A DNA stretch of 64,000 bases from Marseilla massiliensis (GCF_016899855.1 NZ_JACJJG010000001.1:1-64000), one strand, 5' to 3'. Positions 1-9,994 are shown, counted from the stretch's first letter. Notes: generated from the letters alone by a model not told the origin. Made by a program: numbers and translations.

Positions 1-6
1 ATCCGG

Positions 7-384
7 CTACGCTGTTTCGCTGTTCCAATCCAAAGGATACCTAAGTTTGTCATTTTTAATCCGTCGATAAGATGATATATTGTTTATGTATGCCTGTGCT
101 TCAGTTAGGTCAGCCGAGTCGAACGCCCGGTTGTGCACTTGCGCCAGCGCTTCACGTGCCGTTATGCCGGCATCGCCGTCGTAACGGGCGTCAGGGCTGC
201 CAGCCAATTCGTTCATCACTTCGGCATAATAGAGCAGAACCTGCGAATAACGCAGTTTCACGGGGTTGATACCATATCCTTGTTTTGCTGTTGCCACGAG
301 GTTCTGTGACTTCCATGTGTCGCTCATCATTCGCGGATCCCATTTGCCTACGTAGATGGCGAATGGCGTGTTGCCGAGCATTTC
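7..384 (-). pseudogene. SusD/RagB-family fragment, internal part, minus strand
   Basis: Read on the minus strand this encodes an internal piece of a SusD-like starch-binding outer-membrane lipoprotein (GNTPFAIYVGKWDPRMM, then LRYSQVLLYYAEVMNEL, the helical region typical of SusD). It has no signal peptide or N-terminus: in this frame a stop codon lies just upstream, inside the inverted repeat. After the repeat-encoded stretch (FDSADLTEAQAY...) it runs into about 20 residues that do not resemble SusD and stops at 7-9. The natural continuation of the protein is instead found on the plus strand from 439. The fragment is therefore one half of a gene split by an inverted repeat, either through DNA inversion or through a fold-back assembly error at a contig end. 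Confidence 0.7.
70..123 (-). repeat. 54-bp perfect inverted repeat, left arm
   Basis: The reverse complement of 70-123 is identical to 385-438 by direct comparison (54 of 54 bases). It covers exactly 18 SusD codons. The bases on both sides diverge at once. Confidence 0.9.
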
Positions 385-438
385 TTCGACTCGGCTGACC
401 TAACTGAAGCACAGGCATACATAAACAATATATCATCT
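385..438 (+). repeat. 54-bp perfect inverted repeat, right arm
   Basis: Partner of the arm at 70-123. The two arms enclose 261 bp (124-384) that encode the SusD segment in the orientation opposite to the rest of the gene. Confidence 0.9.
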
Positions 439-933
439 GACAAAGATTCGTTTTTCGACGCGATTGTACAGGAAAACGCATGGGAACTGGCTGGCGAAGG
501 CATGCGTAAATGGGACTTGATACGATGGAACTTGCTTGTACCAAAGATAAAGGAATCAAAAGAACTGTACCTTCAATACCTGCAAGACGGAACATTCAAG
601 GAGACTGTTTATTTCAATTATTCAGACGCTGCCAAAACACAGATTGACATGTCAAGCATAACATGGTACACCGATCCGGCTGACATTACGGCAAGCGACT
701 ATGACGGCTCGGAAAGTTCCTATGGCAGCAGCGACATAACAGACACCAACGATACACAGGTGTACACCAACCTACCGTCGATAAGCAGCGGCCTCGTAGG
801 CAGCAGCATAGAGTCGCTCGGGATATCAGGTACGGAGCCTTCGGTTGTAAACCGTTACCTGATGCCGATAGGATCGACTACAATTTCAGCCTCAAACGGA
901 ACGTTGCAGAACTCTTACGGCTATACTAATTAA
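385..933 (+). pseudogene. SusD/RagB-family C-terminal part, plus strand
   Basis: The plus strand is open in one frame from the inverted repeat at 385 to the stop at 933 and encodes the C-terminal half of a SusD-like glycan-binding lipoprotein: the AIVQENAWELAGEGMRKWDL block is the classic SusD motif before the C-terminal domain. The N-terminal half is missing on this strand. The first 18 codons are identical to a stretch of the minus-strand fragment at 70-123, in the same reading frame, so minus 384-124 joined to 385-933 would make one continuous SusD segment. An internal ATG at 502 is probably not a real start. The gene is followed after 29 bp by a lipoprotein gene, as usual in PUL operons. 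Confidence 0.75.
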
Positions 934-962
934 CAAAACGTAAACATTAAGTAACGAAAAAG

Positions 963-2618
963 ATGAACACATTAAAGACCATATACGGATTCGCGATAGC
1001 GATAGCCATAGGCTTTTCGGCGGCATCGTGTACGGACAAGAACGACTGGGACGTGGACAGTTCGTACGACAGACTGTTCGGAGTATCTAACGACGACCTT
1101 ACAGTATCGCCAGGCGATACTTACGCAGAAGTGACATTCACTAAAGTGTCAGACGCCGAATATTACATAATCGAAGTCAGCACGGACTCGCTTACCGACG
1201 ACATCGCCCTTGGAGCGTCAAGCGGCTCGATAGCCTACGGCGAAGACAAAAGCATAATATCGTCGCCCGACACGATAAGCGGACTTATCGGCGACACTCC
1301 ATACCATCTTAGAATAAAATCAATGTCGTCGCAAAAAAGCGAATCGAAATGGGTGTACTACGACAACGGAAATTCGTTCAGGACAGATGCCGAACAACTG
1401 TTCAACACACCCACAGACGAAGACCGCGGCGACACATGGATACGCCTGTCATGGACAGTGACCGACAACTTGACACACATCGCGCAAGTGCAAGGCGGCG
1501 ACACGACAAGAATCGAAATGACGGACGAGATGATTTCGACCGGTGAATACACGGTAGAAGGATTGAAAAGTTCGACTACGTACACGTTCATCCTGTACTA
1601 CAACGAATCGAAACGCGGCACACTGAACGTTTCGACGATGGCTTCACCGCCGTCTGACGCCTATCTTTACACTCTCGACAGCAGCATTACACGCATTGAC
1701 CAAGACCTCATAGACGAGATTTCGGCACTTGCGTTGGCACAAAGCGGCACTGACCCGCAAAACTATGCCGTAACAATAGGCCTCAACCTTGGCACTACCG
1801 TGTCGCTCTACGCTACCGACCCGGAAACCGGGGACGACGCGGAAGTATCGATACCCGACGGTATGTCGGTGACGTTCTTCGGCCTGGCAGGAGGCAGCAC
1901 GCCAACCCTCAACATCAACCAGAGTGTAGACATAGCCGGTTCGCACAACTACATACGGTTTGAGAACGTATCAATAGTCGACAACGGTGCGCAATATCTG
2001 ATTAACGAAGGCGACGCAGCAACGGTTGGCAGCGACCTGTCGTTCACAGACTGCAAGTTCAGCAACTTCGTGCGCAGCCTCATCCGCCTGAAAGACGAAG
2101 CAGCAATAACCATCGACTCAATCAAGATTGACAACTGCATCGCCACCGATATGTCAACCGGCGCAGGCTATGCCATAATGTACTGGAACAACGCTGCCTA
2201 CACCGTAGGCGGAGTAAAGATTAGCAACTCAACGTTCGACACGTTCTCACACTCGTTCATGGACATCCGCAAAAGCAATACCGGCTCGGTGGAAATAAGT
2301 AACTGCACGTTCTACAACGGCCCCGGCAGCGACAAGTACATCATTGACGCACAAGACTGCTCTAGCATAACGTTTACAATTTCGGGCTGTATATTCTCGG
2401 CATGCCAGGACGAATCGAAATGCAGCGGAATAAGAAACGACACCGACCCGACCATATCCGAAGTCTACTTCACCAACGACTTTGCGCTCAGTTCGGCTGT
2501 CTTTACGCCGACCGTCCAGCTCGAATATGACGCCTCTTCACTATTCACCGACCCGGAAAACGGCGATTTCACACTGTTGAAGAGCGATGTTGACGCCGGC
2601 GACCCTCGTTGGGAATAA
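963..2618 (+). CDS. Surface lipoprotein, Fn3-like plus parallel beta-helix (DUF4957/DUF5123-like)
   Basis: A 551-aa lipoprotein. The start carries a hydrophobic signal peptide ending in a lipobox (FSAASC, Cys about residue 23). Two fibronectin-III-like segments follow (about 45-135 and 140-225, with YTVEGLKSSTTYTF as a typical Fn3 strand). The second half (about 250-551) has the short repeated FxNCxF/ISNSTF pattern of a right-handed beta-helix, as in DUF4957 and DUF5123 proteins that sit beside SusC/SusD pairs, often in PULs for pectin-like glycans. It lies 29 bp behind the susD part, so it is probably the last gene of that operon and a surface glycan-binding protein. No catalytic motif is visible. 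The family assignment comes from overall pattern and is moderate. Confidence 0.7.
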   Translation: MNTLKTIYGFAIAIAIGFSAASCTDKNDWDVDSSYDRLFGVSNDDLTVSPGDTYAEVTFTKVSDAEYYIIEVSTDSLTDDIALGASSGSIAYGEDKSIISSPDTISGLIGDTPYHLRIKSMSSQKSESKWVYYDNGNSFRTDAEQLFNTPTDEDRGDTWIRLSWTVTDNLTHIAQVQGGDTTRIEMTDEMISTGEYTVEGLKSSTTYTFILYYNESKRGTLNVSTMASPPSDAYLYTLDSSITRIDQDLIDEISALALAQSGTDPQNYAVTIGLNLGTTVSLYATDPETGDDAEVSIPDGMSVTFFGLAGGSTPTLNINQSVDIAGSHNYIRFENVSIVDNGAQYLINEGDAATVGSDLSFTDCKFSNFVRSLIRLKDEAAITIDSIKIDNCIATDMSTGAGYAIMYWNNAAYTVGGVKISNSTFDTFSHSFMDIRKSNTGSVEISNCTFYNGPGSDKYIIDAQDCSSITFTISGCIFSACQDESKCSGIRNDTDPTISEVYFTNDFALSSAVFTPTVQLEYDASSLFTDPENGDFTLLKSDVDAGDPRWE

Positions 2619-2676
2619 CCTAATAGGTCATACTCCACAACGACATGACTTGTTGAACGCTTAGTTGCTATGTACC

Positions 2677-2738
2677 GTGTCCGCACTTTCTGAATAATGT
2701 ACAAGACAAAAATACATATTTCCAGAATGGGCGGACAC
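2677..2738. terminator. Hairpin downstream of the lipoprotein gene
   Basis: GTGTCCGC (2677-2684) pairs with GCGGACAC (2731-2738), with further imperfect pairing inward. ATTTTCC follows on the plus strand. It lies about 60 bp behind the stop at 2618 and is a plausible transcript end. Confidence 0.5.
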
Positions 2739-2781
2739 ATTTTCCTTACCTGGAATAAAAGGGAAAATACCGAATAAAGAA

Positions 2782-2812
2782 AAAGTCCTTAAGCTCCAAT
2801 CTTAAGGACTTT
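2782..2812. terminator. 12-bp stem hairpin, probable bidirectional terminator
   Basis: AAAGTCCTTAAG (2782-2793), a 7-nt loop and CTTAAGGACTTT (2801-2812), with A-rich DNA on the left and T-rich DNA on the right. It sits between convergent genes. The rest of the 2619-2985 gap holds no gene; 2813-2840 resembles the 3' end of the small gene at 26715-26882. Confidence 0.6.
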
Positions 2813-2985
2813 CTCAATTTTGAGCGGAGAGAAGGATTAAAGCCATTCCCTCATTAATTTATTGATTTTCAAGGTATTTTATACGTTCAGAACTGTGTAT
2901 CAATCATATACAGCTTTTTATCCAGTGAAAAAGACCTTCTTTTAGCATTATTACTATGGTTCATGTATAGAAAAAGCATATAAAA

Positions 2986-5001
2986 TCATTTTATGGCCTT
3001 GATTCTGAAAATTGAGACCGAACAAGCGGCTACTTTTACTGTAATATGTGGACACATTACTTTCGATTCAGCGGTGTGTGGAATGATTCGCTCCGGATTA
3101 TCGAGTGAGTTATCGCAATCAAGAATACTATGAACCTTGTCACTGCCATAATTAACATTTCCCAAAGGTTGGCTCTCAGAAGCAGATAATACAGTGGTAA
3201 GCATAGAACTTTCACAATTCATGCCTTTTAGGTTAATTGAGACAGGAATATCTTTTTCACCTGTATTCACAACTTTCACAATTACCGCATTTTTGTCGTC
3301 CTTATCCGCAACAGCGCTTGCATATATTTTATCCGTGTTCCCTGAAACAGAAATGGGTAATACATGCGTTCCACGATTGACGGAAAACAGTTGCTGCACA
3401 TAATAGGATGATGTGCGTACCGACCGCAGGTTATCAAACCATATCATGTCGGGCCGCCATTGCCAGCCATTGATATGGGCAAAGAGAGGCGCATAAGTTG
3501 CCATTTTCACGACATCTGCATTTCTTTCAAGACCGGTCATAAATGCGGCTTCACAAATCGCAGAATAAAAACGGTTCCATTTCTTTCCTTTTCCATGACA
3601 GGCATATTCACCCGCATATACTTTGGGACCCTTTCGCGGGAAATTATCATAGCGACTGGCTCCGGAGAGAAAGAAGTCTTCGTCCTTATAGAAATGCTCA
3701 TCGACAAAATCGACACCGGCCTTACGCATTTCCGGCCAAAGGTAATCGTATTCTTTCCCGTCAGGCCAGGGACCAGACGAACCTATAATCTTGATTTGTG
3801 GATAGAGCTTACGGATAGGCTTCATAAAGGCTTTGAGCATTGGCGCATACCATTCTCCCCACTGTTCATTACCGATGGCAAGGTATTTGAGGTTGAAAGG
3901 TTCAGGATGTCCCATCTCGGCTCTTATTTTTGCCCATTCATTTTTCTCCGGGTCACCGTTACAGAACTCGATGAGGTCAATGGCGTCCTGTATGAACTCG
4001 TTTAAGCTATCACCTTGCGCTATCCATGAACCTTTCGTGGTAATATCGTTATTAAACTGGCAAGCCATACCACAACTAAGCACAGGAAGCGGCTCGGCAC
4101 CGATTTCTTCACAAAACTGGAAAAATTCAAAGAAACCGAGACCGTATGACTGGTAATAGTCAAAATGTGTGCGTTCCTTGCCATAGTTCCAGCGTGTTTC
4201 ATTCAACGGACGGTTTTCAACTGGCCCGATACTGTTTTTCCAGTTGTATCTGGTGTTTAGAGTCGCTCCTTCAACGATACAACCGCCAGGGAAACGCATC
4301 ACGCCAGGCCTTAAATCTGCAACAAGCTGTGCAAGGTCTTTACGCAATCCGTTTTCATGCCCACGCCATGTATTTACGGGAAACAGGCTGACATGTTCAA
4401 CATCCACCGGAGTGTTACCCTTCAGAAACACCGTAAGAGATGCTTTCTTGATTGTGTGTGGCGGGGTAAGCACGACGGCATATTTACGCCACTCGCTACC
4501 GCATACGTTAATATTGGTGTCACATACAGTAAAACTTTCTTCCTGCGAATCAAGGTCACGCAAACCAACGTTCAGTTGCGCCTGAGCATCTCCTGGAACT
4601 CTCGCCCATACCGTAAACCGATACTCTTCACCGCCAAGAAGCGACATTCCAAGGAATCCCCTATTCTCAATCCCCGTGGACATATCGCGCTTGCCGCTAT
4701 ACGACAATCTCACATAATGGGGACAGCGGCTGAACGGGCCGTCATTCCTCACTTCCACACCACCTATGGTGTTCCATCCCATAAGCGGTTGCGGAAATTC
4801 AAACGACCTGTTCTTTACCAATTCGCCATAAAGTCCGCCGTCGGCGCCATAATTGATGTCTTCAAAAAAGATTCCGTACATTGTCGGGGCTATTTCCGCC
4901 CCACTTTTATTAGTGTTGATTTCCAACACGACGCCTTGTGCTTCCGCCTGGATAAAACAAGCGGTAAAGCAAAGTGTATAAAACAGTTTTAGAAAGTTCA
5001 T
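2986..5001 (-). CDS. GH51 alpha-L-arabinofuranosidase, secreted
   Basis: A GH51 enzyme that releases terminal alpha-L-arabinofuranose from hemicellulose or arabinan side chains. I place the start at 5001 because it gives a clean signal peptide (MNFLKLFYTLCFTACF...AEAQG); the open frame extends 17 codons further upstream without sense. The catalytic acid/base lies in YLAIGNEQWGEW (Glu about 379 from this start) and the nucleophile in VYAGEYA (Glu about 465). An N-terminal carbohydrate-binding-like domain (MGWNTIGGVEV...SRCPHYVRL) precedes the (beta/alpha)8 barrel. At 671 aa it has normal bacterial length. It is the last gene of the minus-strand PUL, about 290 bp behind a GH3 gene, so it may have its own promoter. 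It supplies the only clear arabinose-removing activity of the locus. Confidence 0.92.
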   Translation of the reverse strand: MNFLKLFYTLCFTACFIQAEAQGVVLEINTNKSGAEIAPTMYGIFFEDINYGADGGLYGELVKNRSFEFPQPLMGWNTIGGVEVRNDGPFSRCPHYVRLSYSGKRDMSTGIENRGFLGMSLLGGEEYRFTVWARVPGDAQAQLNVGLRDLDSQEESFTVCDTNINVCGSEWRKYAVVLTPPHTIKKASLTVFLKGNTPVDVEHVSLFPVNTWRGHENGLRKDLAQLVADLRPGVMRFPGGCIVEGATLNTRYNWKNSIGPVENRPLNETRWNYGKERTHFDYYQSYGLGFFEFFQFCEEIGAEPLPVLSCGMACQFNNDITTKGSWIAQGDSLNEFIQDAIDLIEFCNGDPEKNEWAKIRAEMGHPEPFNLKYLAIGNEQWGEWYAPMLKAFMKPIRKLYPQIKIIGSSGPWPDGKEYDYLWPEMRKAGVDFVDEHFYKDEDFFLSGASRYDNFPRKGPKVYAGEYACHGKGKKWNRFYSAICEAAFMTGLERNADVVKMATYAPLFAHINGWQWRPDMIWFDNLRSVRTSSYYVQQLFSVNRGTHVLPISVSGNTDKIYASAVADKDDKNAVIVKVVNTGEKDIPVSINLKGMNCESSMLTTVLSASESQPLGNVNYGSDKVHSILDCDNSLDNPERIIPHTAESKVMCPHITVKVAACSVSIFRIKAIK

Positions 5002-5104
5002 ATTGTTAATTTTGATTAATACCGCATTCATCCCATACCCGCGGATATGCAACTGAAAAGTGTCTTATGACATCCGGATTTTCAATATGCGCCATATCAT
5101 GCCA

Positions 5105-5235
5105 TGAAACGTGCTGTTTCAGCCGCTAAAACGTGCTGTTTCGGCTTCCGAAACGGCACGTTTTGCAACGCACTGATTATCAGACGATTAATCAAGACAA
5201 CCGTTATCTGCTGCAATTAACATAAAAATATCAAA
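5105..5235. repeat. Intergenic array of palindromic AAACG..CTGTTTC units
   Basis: The gap between GH3 and GH51 holds short units of the form gAAACGtgCTGTTTc, repeated about three times with alternating orientation, then TTTTGCAACGCACTGATTATCA. A related array lies at 23155-23330. No ORF is present. It is probably a genus-specific intergenic repeat of unknown role. Confidence 0.55.
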
Positions 5236-5292
5236 GGCAACATACGGCTGCCGTAGAAAGAATTGGATGTTTGCGGAATTCATATTAATTTA

Positions 5293-7656
5293 TCACTTCA
5301 CCACCTCTGACAGATAATGTTCGCGCAGTTTTTTTACATGGTGCTTTCCTGTGAGTACAATTTCTTGTTCCTGTCGTATATCTTGCGATGATGCGGCCAC
5401 CTTGACCATGTAACGTCCAGGTGCAATATTCCATTGTCCACCGTCATAATATCCCAACTGCTCCGGGAAAAGCCTGAACCTCACTGTCTGTTTTTCCCCG
5501 GCCTTGAGGCTTACCCGTGCAAAGCCTTGAAGTTGGATAGGCTTTAACCGTGACTCGCTGTCAATTGGAGAGACATAGATTTGCACCACTTCGTCAGCAT
5601 AAACATTACCCGTATTTTTTACATTAACACTGAGGCCGAACGCTTCAGCAGTAGTTGCCACTTGCCGGTCAATCTGCATATCACTATATTCAAAAGAAGT
5701 ATAGCTCAAACCATAACCGAACGGCCATGCAATGCGAGAGTCTTTCTCCAAACCGTAATTGTAACAAACAGGTTCATGAAGCTCAACGGCAGGGTAGCTG
5801 ACACAGAGTTTACCTGACGGTGACACATTGCCGAAAAGAATATCGGCAACAGCATTACCTCCTTCCTCACCCGGATACCAGGCTTGAAGCACAGCTGCAC
5901 ATTTCTTTGCCAAATCGCTAATTACCTGTGCACGTCCGCCAAACACAACAAGCACAACCGGTTTTCCAGTAGCGACAAGCGCATTTACATATTCCTCCTG
6001 CCGCCCCGGGAGTGTGAGTTTTGTACGGTCACGGTTTTCACCGCTAAGCATCACATTTTCACCCATAGCCGCAACGATTACGTCACACTGGCGTGCCATC
6101 CGCAGGGCTTCATCCCAATCAGCCGGTTCATGGCTGTCTACCATGCGGTTGTCGATTATCTTTTGTTCAGCCACCCTCGGGTCACCACCTTTTTCCATTA
6201 TCGTTTCCGGTACATCAGTCCAGTCGCACCCACGTGAATAGAGCAGCGAGCCTCCTTGGGGCATCTTTTGCTCCATGCCTTCTTTTAAAAACACATATTT
6301 GGGACGCAGAGGACTTTCCTCTTTACCCTTCCAAAAATAGTGCATGGCCTGGAAGGTATAGTCGCCGGCAAGTGCCCACATTGAATTTGCATTAGGCCCT
6401 GTCAGGAACACGCGTCCGCCAAGTCTTGAAAGTTTTTCGGCTGTAAGCGGCAGAATAGGTTTATTATCACTCCCTATATTGCCGTTTTTCAATAATACGA
6501 TGGATTGAGCGGCAAGATGGTAGGATGTGGCACGCTCTTCGTCAGTGTCAAACTCTATATGCCCATCGCTGTACAGACGCGCTGTATTGTCGAGCAAACC
6601 AAGCTTTGCCTTTAACATCAGCACATGCTTGACCGCCTTTTCCACTACGTCTTCACTGATGAGGCCTTTCTCCAACGCTTCAGGAATATTGACATATACT
6701 TCACCGGTAGGAAAATCCACTTCGTTGCCGGCATTCATTGCCACAGCGCACAGCTCTAACGGCGAAAGAGATTCATCAATCTGTGGAATAGAGCCGTAGT
6801 CACTAACAGTGAGCCCGTTGAATCCCACATACTTGCGAAGTAAATCCTGTTGAAGCCACTTGTTAGCCACACATTTCGTACCGTTAAACGCATGGTAACC
6901 GGTCATCACCACCTGGCTGCCCGCCAGACGGATAATAGCCTCGTGCGGTAGCAGAATATCCTCCATAAGTTCTTTTTCGGAAGCATTTGCTCCACCGCCA
7001 TAACCAAGGAAATGCTTTGTACAAGCAGCAACACCTTCATGCAGATTTCCACCCATTTGCAGTCCTTTTACAAAGGCAACTCCCATTGCAGCCGACAAAT
7101 AACCGTCTTCTCCGTAAGATTCTTCAAGACGGTTGAACGAAGGGTCACGAACCACATCCACCATAGGGGAAAGGGCAAGCGTTCCGCCCATAGCACGCAA
7201 CGCCGCTGCCGAAAGCCGGGTTTTCTTTTCAGCCAGCTCTGTATTGAACGTACATGCCATACCTATTTGTTGAGGATAAACAGTGGCATCCAAGGCGTTC
7301 ACTCCAGAGAGCACCTCCTCATGGACAAGTGCGGGAATATGGTTGGGCGTGTTCTCTATCAGCCATTTCTGCAACTGGGCAACCATGTCACGCTGCTCAT
7401 TGGGCGATTTTCCTAAATCCATAGCAAATTGGGACACATGCCCTATGCCGTAAGGTATTAATTTCTTACATTTAGCCTCGTCAATCTTACCATCCGGCAT
7501 AAATAATTCAGACATGTAAACGCTCCTCAACTGAGCCACTCGTTCAGCCAGGCTCATGCTGTTATAGAGCCGGTCCACACGTTGTTCCAATGTCGTTGCA
7601 CCACAAGTCATATTAATACAAAACATGGCAATCAATATTTTGAAGACAAGCCTCAT
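5293..7656 (-). CDS. GH3 beta-glycosidase (787 aa)
   Basis: A family GH3 exo-acting enzyme, probably a beta-glucosidase acting on oligosaccharides in the periplasm. A signal peptide is visible (MRLVFKILIAMFCINMTCGA). The GH3 N-terminal barrel runs to about residue 330 and carries the substrate-binding KHFLGYG (about 214-220) and the nucleophile Asp about 286 in LTVSDYGS. The C-terminal alpha/beta sandwich (VVLVVFGGRAQVISD) and a terminal Fn3-like domain (EVVQIYVSPI) follow. Length is normal for the three-domain form. It begins 11 bp behind the other GH3 gene, so both are co-transcribed. The two GH3 proteins are clearly divergent in sequence and probably cut different linkages. Glucosidase versus xylosidase specificity cannot be told from the sequence alone. 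Confidence 0.9.
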   Translation of the reverse strand: MRLVFKILIAMFCINMTCGATTLEQRVDRLYNSMSLAERVAQLRSVYMSELFMPDGKIDEAKCKKLIPYGIGHVSQFAMDLGKSPNEQRDMVAQLQKWLIENTPNHIPALVHEEVLSGVNALDATVYPQQIGMACTFNTELAEKKTRLSAAALRAMGGTLALSPMVDVVRDPSFNRLEESYGEDGYLSAAMGVAFVKGLQMGGNLHEGVAACTKHFLGYGGGANASEKELMEDILLPHEAIIRLAGSQVVMTGYHAFNGTKCVANKWLQQDLLRKYVGFNGLTVSDYGSIPQIDESLSPLELCAVAMNAGNEVDFPTGEVYVNIPEALEKGLISEDVVEKAVKHVLMLKAKLGLLDNTARLYSDGHIEFDTDEERATSYHLAAQSIVLLKNGNIGSDNKPILPLTAEKLSRLGGRVFLTGPNANSMWALAGDYTFQAMHYFWKGKEESPLRPKYVFLKEGMEQKMPQGGSLLYSRGCDWTDVPETIMEKGGDPRVAEQKIIDNRMVDSHEPADWDEALRMARQCDVIVAAMGENVMLSGENRDRTKLTLPGRQEEYVNALVATGKPVVLVVFGGRAQVISDLAKKCAAVLQAWYPGEEGGNAVADILFGNVSPSGKLCVSYPAVELHEPVCYNYGLEKDSRIAWPFGYGLSYTSFEYSDMQIDRQVATTAEAFGLSVNVKNTGNVYADEVVQIYVSPIDSESRLKPIQLQGFARVSLKAGEKQTVRFRLFPEQLGYYDGGQWNIAPGRYMVKVAASSQDIRQEQEIVLTGKHHVKKLREHYLSEVVK

Positions 7657-7667
7657 TACCGGTGCGA

Positions 7668-9953
7668 TTAATAATTGAACTTCACCTTGCCATGAATATC
7701 GGCTGCCGATGAACCGACATAAATAGTAAACGTACCGCGTTCAGCTACCCATTCATGCTTTTCCTCATCAAAATATTTCAGATCATCGTCATCAATAGTA
7801 TATGAGACCTGTTTTGTTTCTCCCGGTTCAAGTGCGATTTTTTCGAAATGTTTAAGTTCCTTTACTGGGCGGATTACCGAAGCCTTGTCGTCACCGACGT
7901 AGAATTGCACTACTTCCTGCCCGGCCACATTTCCGATGTTACGCACCGGCACCGATACCGTGCGCCCGTTAATCGTCGGTTTACCGTAACTGAATGTAGT
8001 ATAACTTAAACCGAAACCAAAGGGGAAGCGCACTTTCGTTTTGAAATAGTCAAACCAGCGATAGCCCAAAAGAATGTCTTCGCCATATATTTCTGTTTCA
8101 TTCTTCTTTGTTCCGTCCCCCGGCACAGCACAGAAATCAATGCCTTTCCAGCCATTCACGGCAGCTTTCAGCAACCGGGCGGAATTCAACGGTTTCCCCT
8201 CTTCGCCGCCAAAAGGCTGAGGCAACTTGTCAGGCGACACCCCGGGATAACCTATTGCACCCATTTTGTGGGCAGGATAATCAGTAAGTTCGTATGTAAA
8301 CGTAAACGGAAGTTTTCCTGATGGGCACACGTCTCCTGAAATAATATCAGCCAAAGCGTGTCCGGCTTCGCTTCCAAGATACCAAGACTGTACCAATGCC
8401 GGAGTCTTGTCAATCCAAGGCGTGTCGTATGCGTTTCCGCTCACAATCACCAATACTGTGTTGCTGTTGGCAGCCAGCAATTCTGTTATGAGCTGGTCTT
8501 GTCCGAAAGGAAGATGATAAAATTCACGGTCACCGCCCTCGCAGTCTTGACTATGATTTTTGTTCAACCCACCTACATAGATGACGTAATCAGCTGTTTT
8601 TGCTTTTTCAACGGCTTCATTTCGGAGAGAATCATAAAGGGATTGAGGAAATACATCCACTTTACCAAACATTGCGCGTCCTGAAACATAGCCTTTAACA
8701 TATTCTATGGTGCATTTGTCGCCGAAACGTTCTTTAATGCCACGCAATGGCGACACTTCATCGCGGGGCTTGAGTTCACTTGAACCACCGCCGGCACATA
8801 AACTACGGGTGGCATTTTCACCCACCACCAGAATCTTCATCTTATCCTTAGGAACAAGAGGAAGGATTCCGTTGTTCTTCAACAGAACTATACCTTCCTG
8901 CGCTATCTTACGAGCAGCAGCAACGTGTTCTGGAGAATTCATTGAGCCAAAGCCTTGATTGGCAGCGATTTCAGTACGAAGTATCAGGCGGAGCATACGT
9001 CTGGCCTTGTCATTGATTATCGAATCAGGAACTTCGCCCCTGCGGCATTTCTCAAGATAAGCTCTTCCAAGATAGTAGTCATCATACGAATTTATCGGAG
9101 CTTCAGCAGAAAGACCGTCAGTAAAACTGCCCATTTCAAGGTCAAGACCATTAAAGATGGCTTCGTCCGTATTGTGCGCGGCACCCCAGTCAGTAATCAC
9201 AGCTCCATCAAAACCCCATTCTTTCTTCAGAATATCGTTAATCAAACGAGCGTTATGAGTTGCATGCTGATTGAGGTATTGGTTGTAACTGCCCATTACG
9301 CTCCATGCGCCTCCTTCAACTACTGCAGCATGGAATGGGCGCAGATAAAGTTCATACAAAGCACGGTCGGAAACTCGCACATCCACATGGTTGCGGAAGG
9401 TTTCCTGTTCATTAAGCGCGTAATGTTTTACGCAGCACGCCACACCCTTGGATTGAAGACCTTGAATATAAGGAACACACATCCGCGAAGCAAGATACGG
9501 ATCCTCTCCCATATATTCAAAGTTGCGACCGTTAAGAGGCGTGCGGTATAGATTCACGCCGGGACCTAACAAAACATTCTTTTTACGATAACGGGCCTCT
9601 TCACCCACCATCCGCCCATAAAGGGAAGCCAGCTCCGGTTGCCATGTGGCGGCAAGACAAGTCAAAGCAGGAAAAGCCGTACAGGAATCATTGGTCCAGC
9701 CGGCATGGTCCCAGCTGTTCCAGCAGATTTCCATTCGTACGCCATGAGGTCCGTCGCTACAATAAAGTTCAGGGACACCTAAACGCGCCACACCCGGACT
9801 TGAGAATTTTGATTGTGCATAACTAAGGCGGACTTTCTCCTCAAGTGTCATCTTGTTCAGAAGCGTTTCCACCATTGACTCTATATCATCGTTGTTGGCA
9901 GCGCTTGATGTCAACATGCCTAACATAAAAAAGAGAAAAAGAAATTTTTTCAT
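7668..9953 (-). CDS. GH3 beta-glycosidase (761 aa)
   Basis: A second GH3 exo-glycosidase with signal peptide (MKKFLFLFFMLGMLTSSAA). Domain order: barrel with LYCSDGPHGVR near residue 65, KHYALNEQE near 177 and the nucleophile Asp about 255 in VITDWGAAH; an alpha/beta sandwich with VLVIVSGNAYDTPW; and a C-terminal Fn3-like domain. The DGPHGVR signature places it in the beta-glucosidase/beta-xylosidase branch with full-length bacterial enzymes. It starts 116 bp behind the glycan-binding lipoprotein gene, and that gap holds a hairpin terminator at 9995-10028 that may lower expression of both GH3 genes relative to susC and susD. It probably removes single sugars from imported oligosaccharides. 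Confidence 0.9.
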   Translation of the reverse strand: MKKFLFLFFMLGMLTSSAANNDDIESMVETLLNKMTLEEKVRLSYAQSKFSSPGVARLGVPELYCSDGPHGVRMEICWNSWDHAGWTNDSCTAFPALTCLAATWQPELASLYGRMVGEEARYRKKNVLLGPGVNLYRTPLNGRNFEYMGEDPYLASRMCVPYIQGLQSKGVACCVKHYALNEQETFRNHVDVRVSDRALYELYLRPFHAAVVEGGAWSVMGSYNQYLNQHATHNARLINDILKKEWGFDGAVITDWGAAHNTDEAIFNGLDLEMGSFTDGLSAEAPINSYDDYYLGRAYLEKCRRGEVPDSIINDKARRMLRLILRTEIAANQGFGSMNSPEHVAAARKIAQEGIVLLKNNGILPLVPKDKMKILVVGENATRSLCAGGGSSELKPRDEVSPLRGIKERFGDKCTIEYVKGYVSGRAMFGKVDVFPQSLYDSLRNEAVEKAKTADYVIYVGGLNKNHSQDCEGGDREFYHLPFGQDQLITELLAANSNTVLVIVSGNAYDTPWIDKTPALVQSWYLGSEAGHALADIISGDVCPSGKLPFTFTYELTDYPAHKMGAIGYPGVSPDKLPQPFGGEEGKPLNSARLLKAAVNGWKGIDFCAVPGDGTKKNETEIYGEDILLGYRWFDYFKTKVRFPFGFGLSYTTFSYGKPTINGRTVSVPVRNIGNVAGQEVVQFYVGDDKASVIRPVKELKHFEKIALEPGETKQVSYTIDDDDLKYFDEEKHEWVAERGTFTIYVGSSAADIHGKVKFNY

Positions 9954-9994
9954 GATTTATAATTATTGATTGGTATCCACAAAAGCGAGAAAAG

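Noticed and set aside
2813-2840. Possible tRNA-Ser 3' remnant (GAGCGGAGAGAAGG), also near 26762-26775
   Set aside because: Only about 14 bases fit a reversed tRNA end and no cloverleaf can be built. The second copy is better explained as the coding end of the small ORF at 26715.
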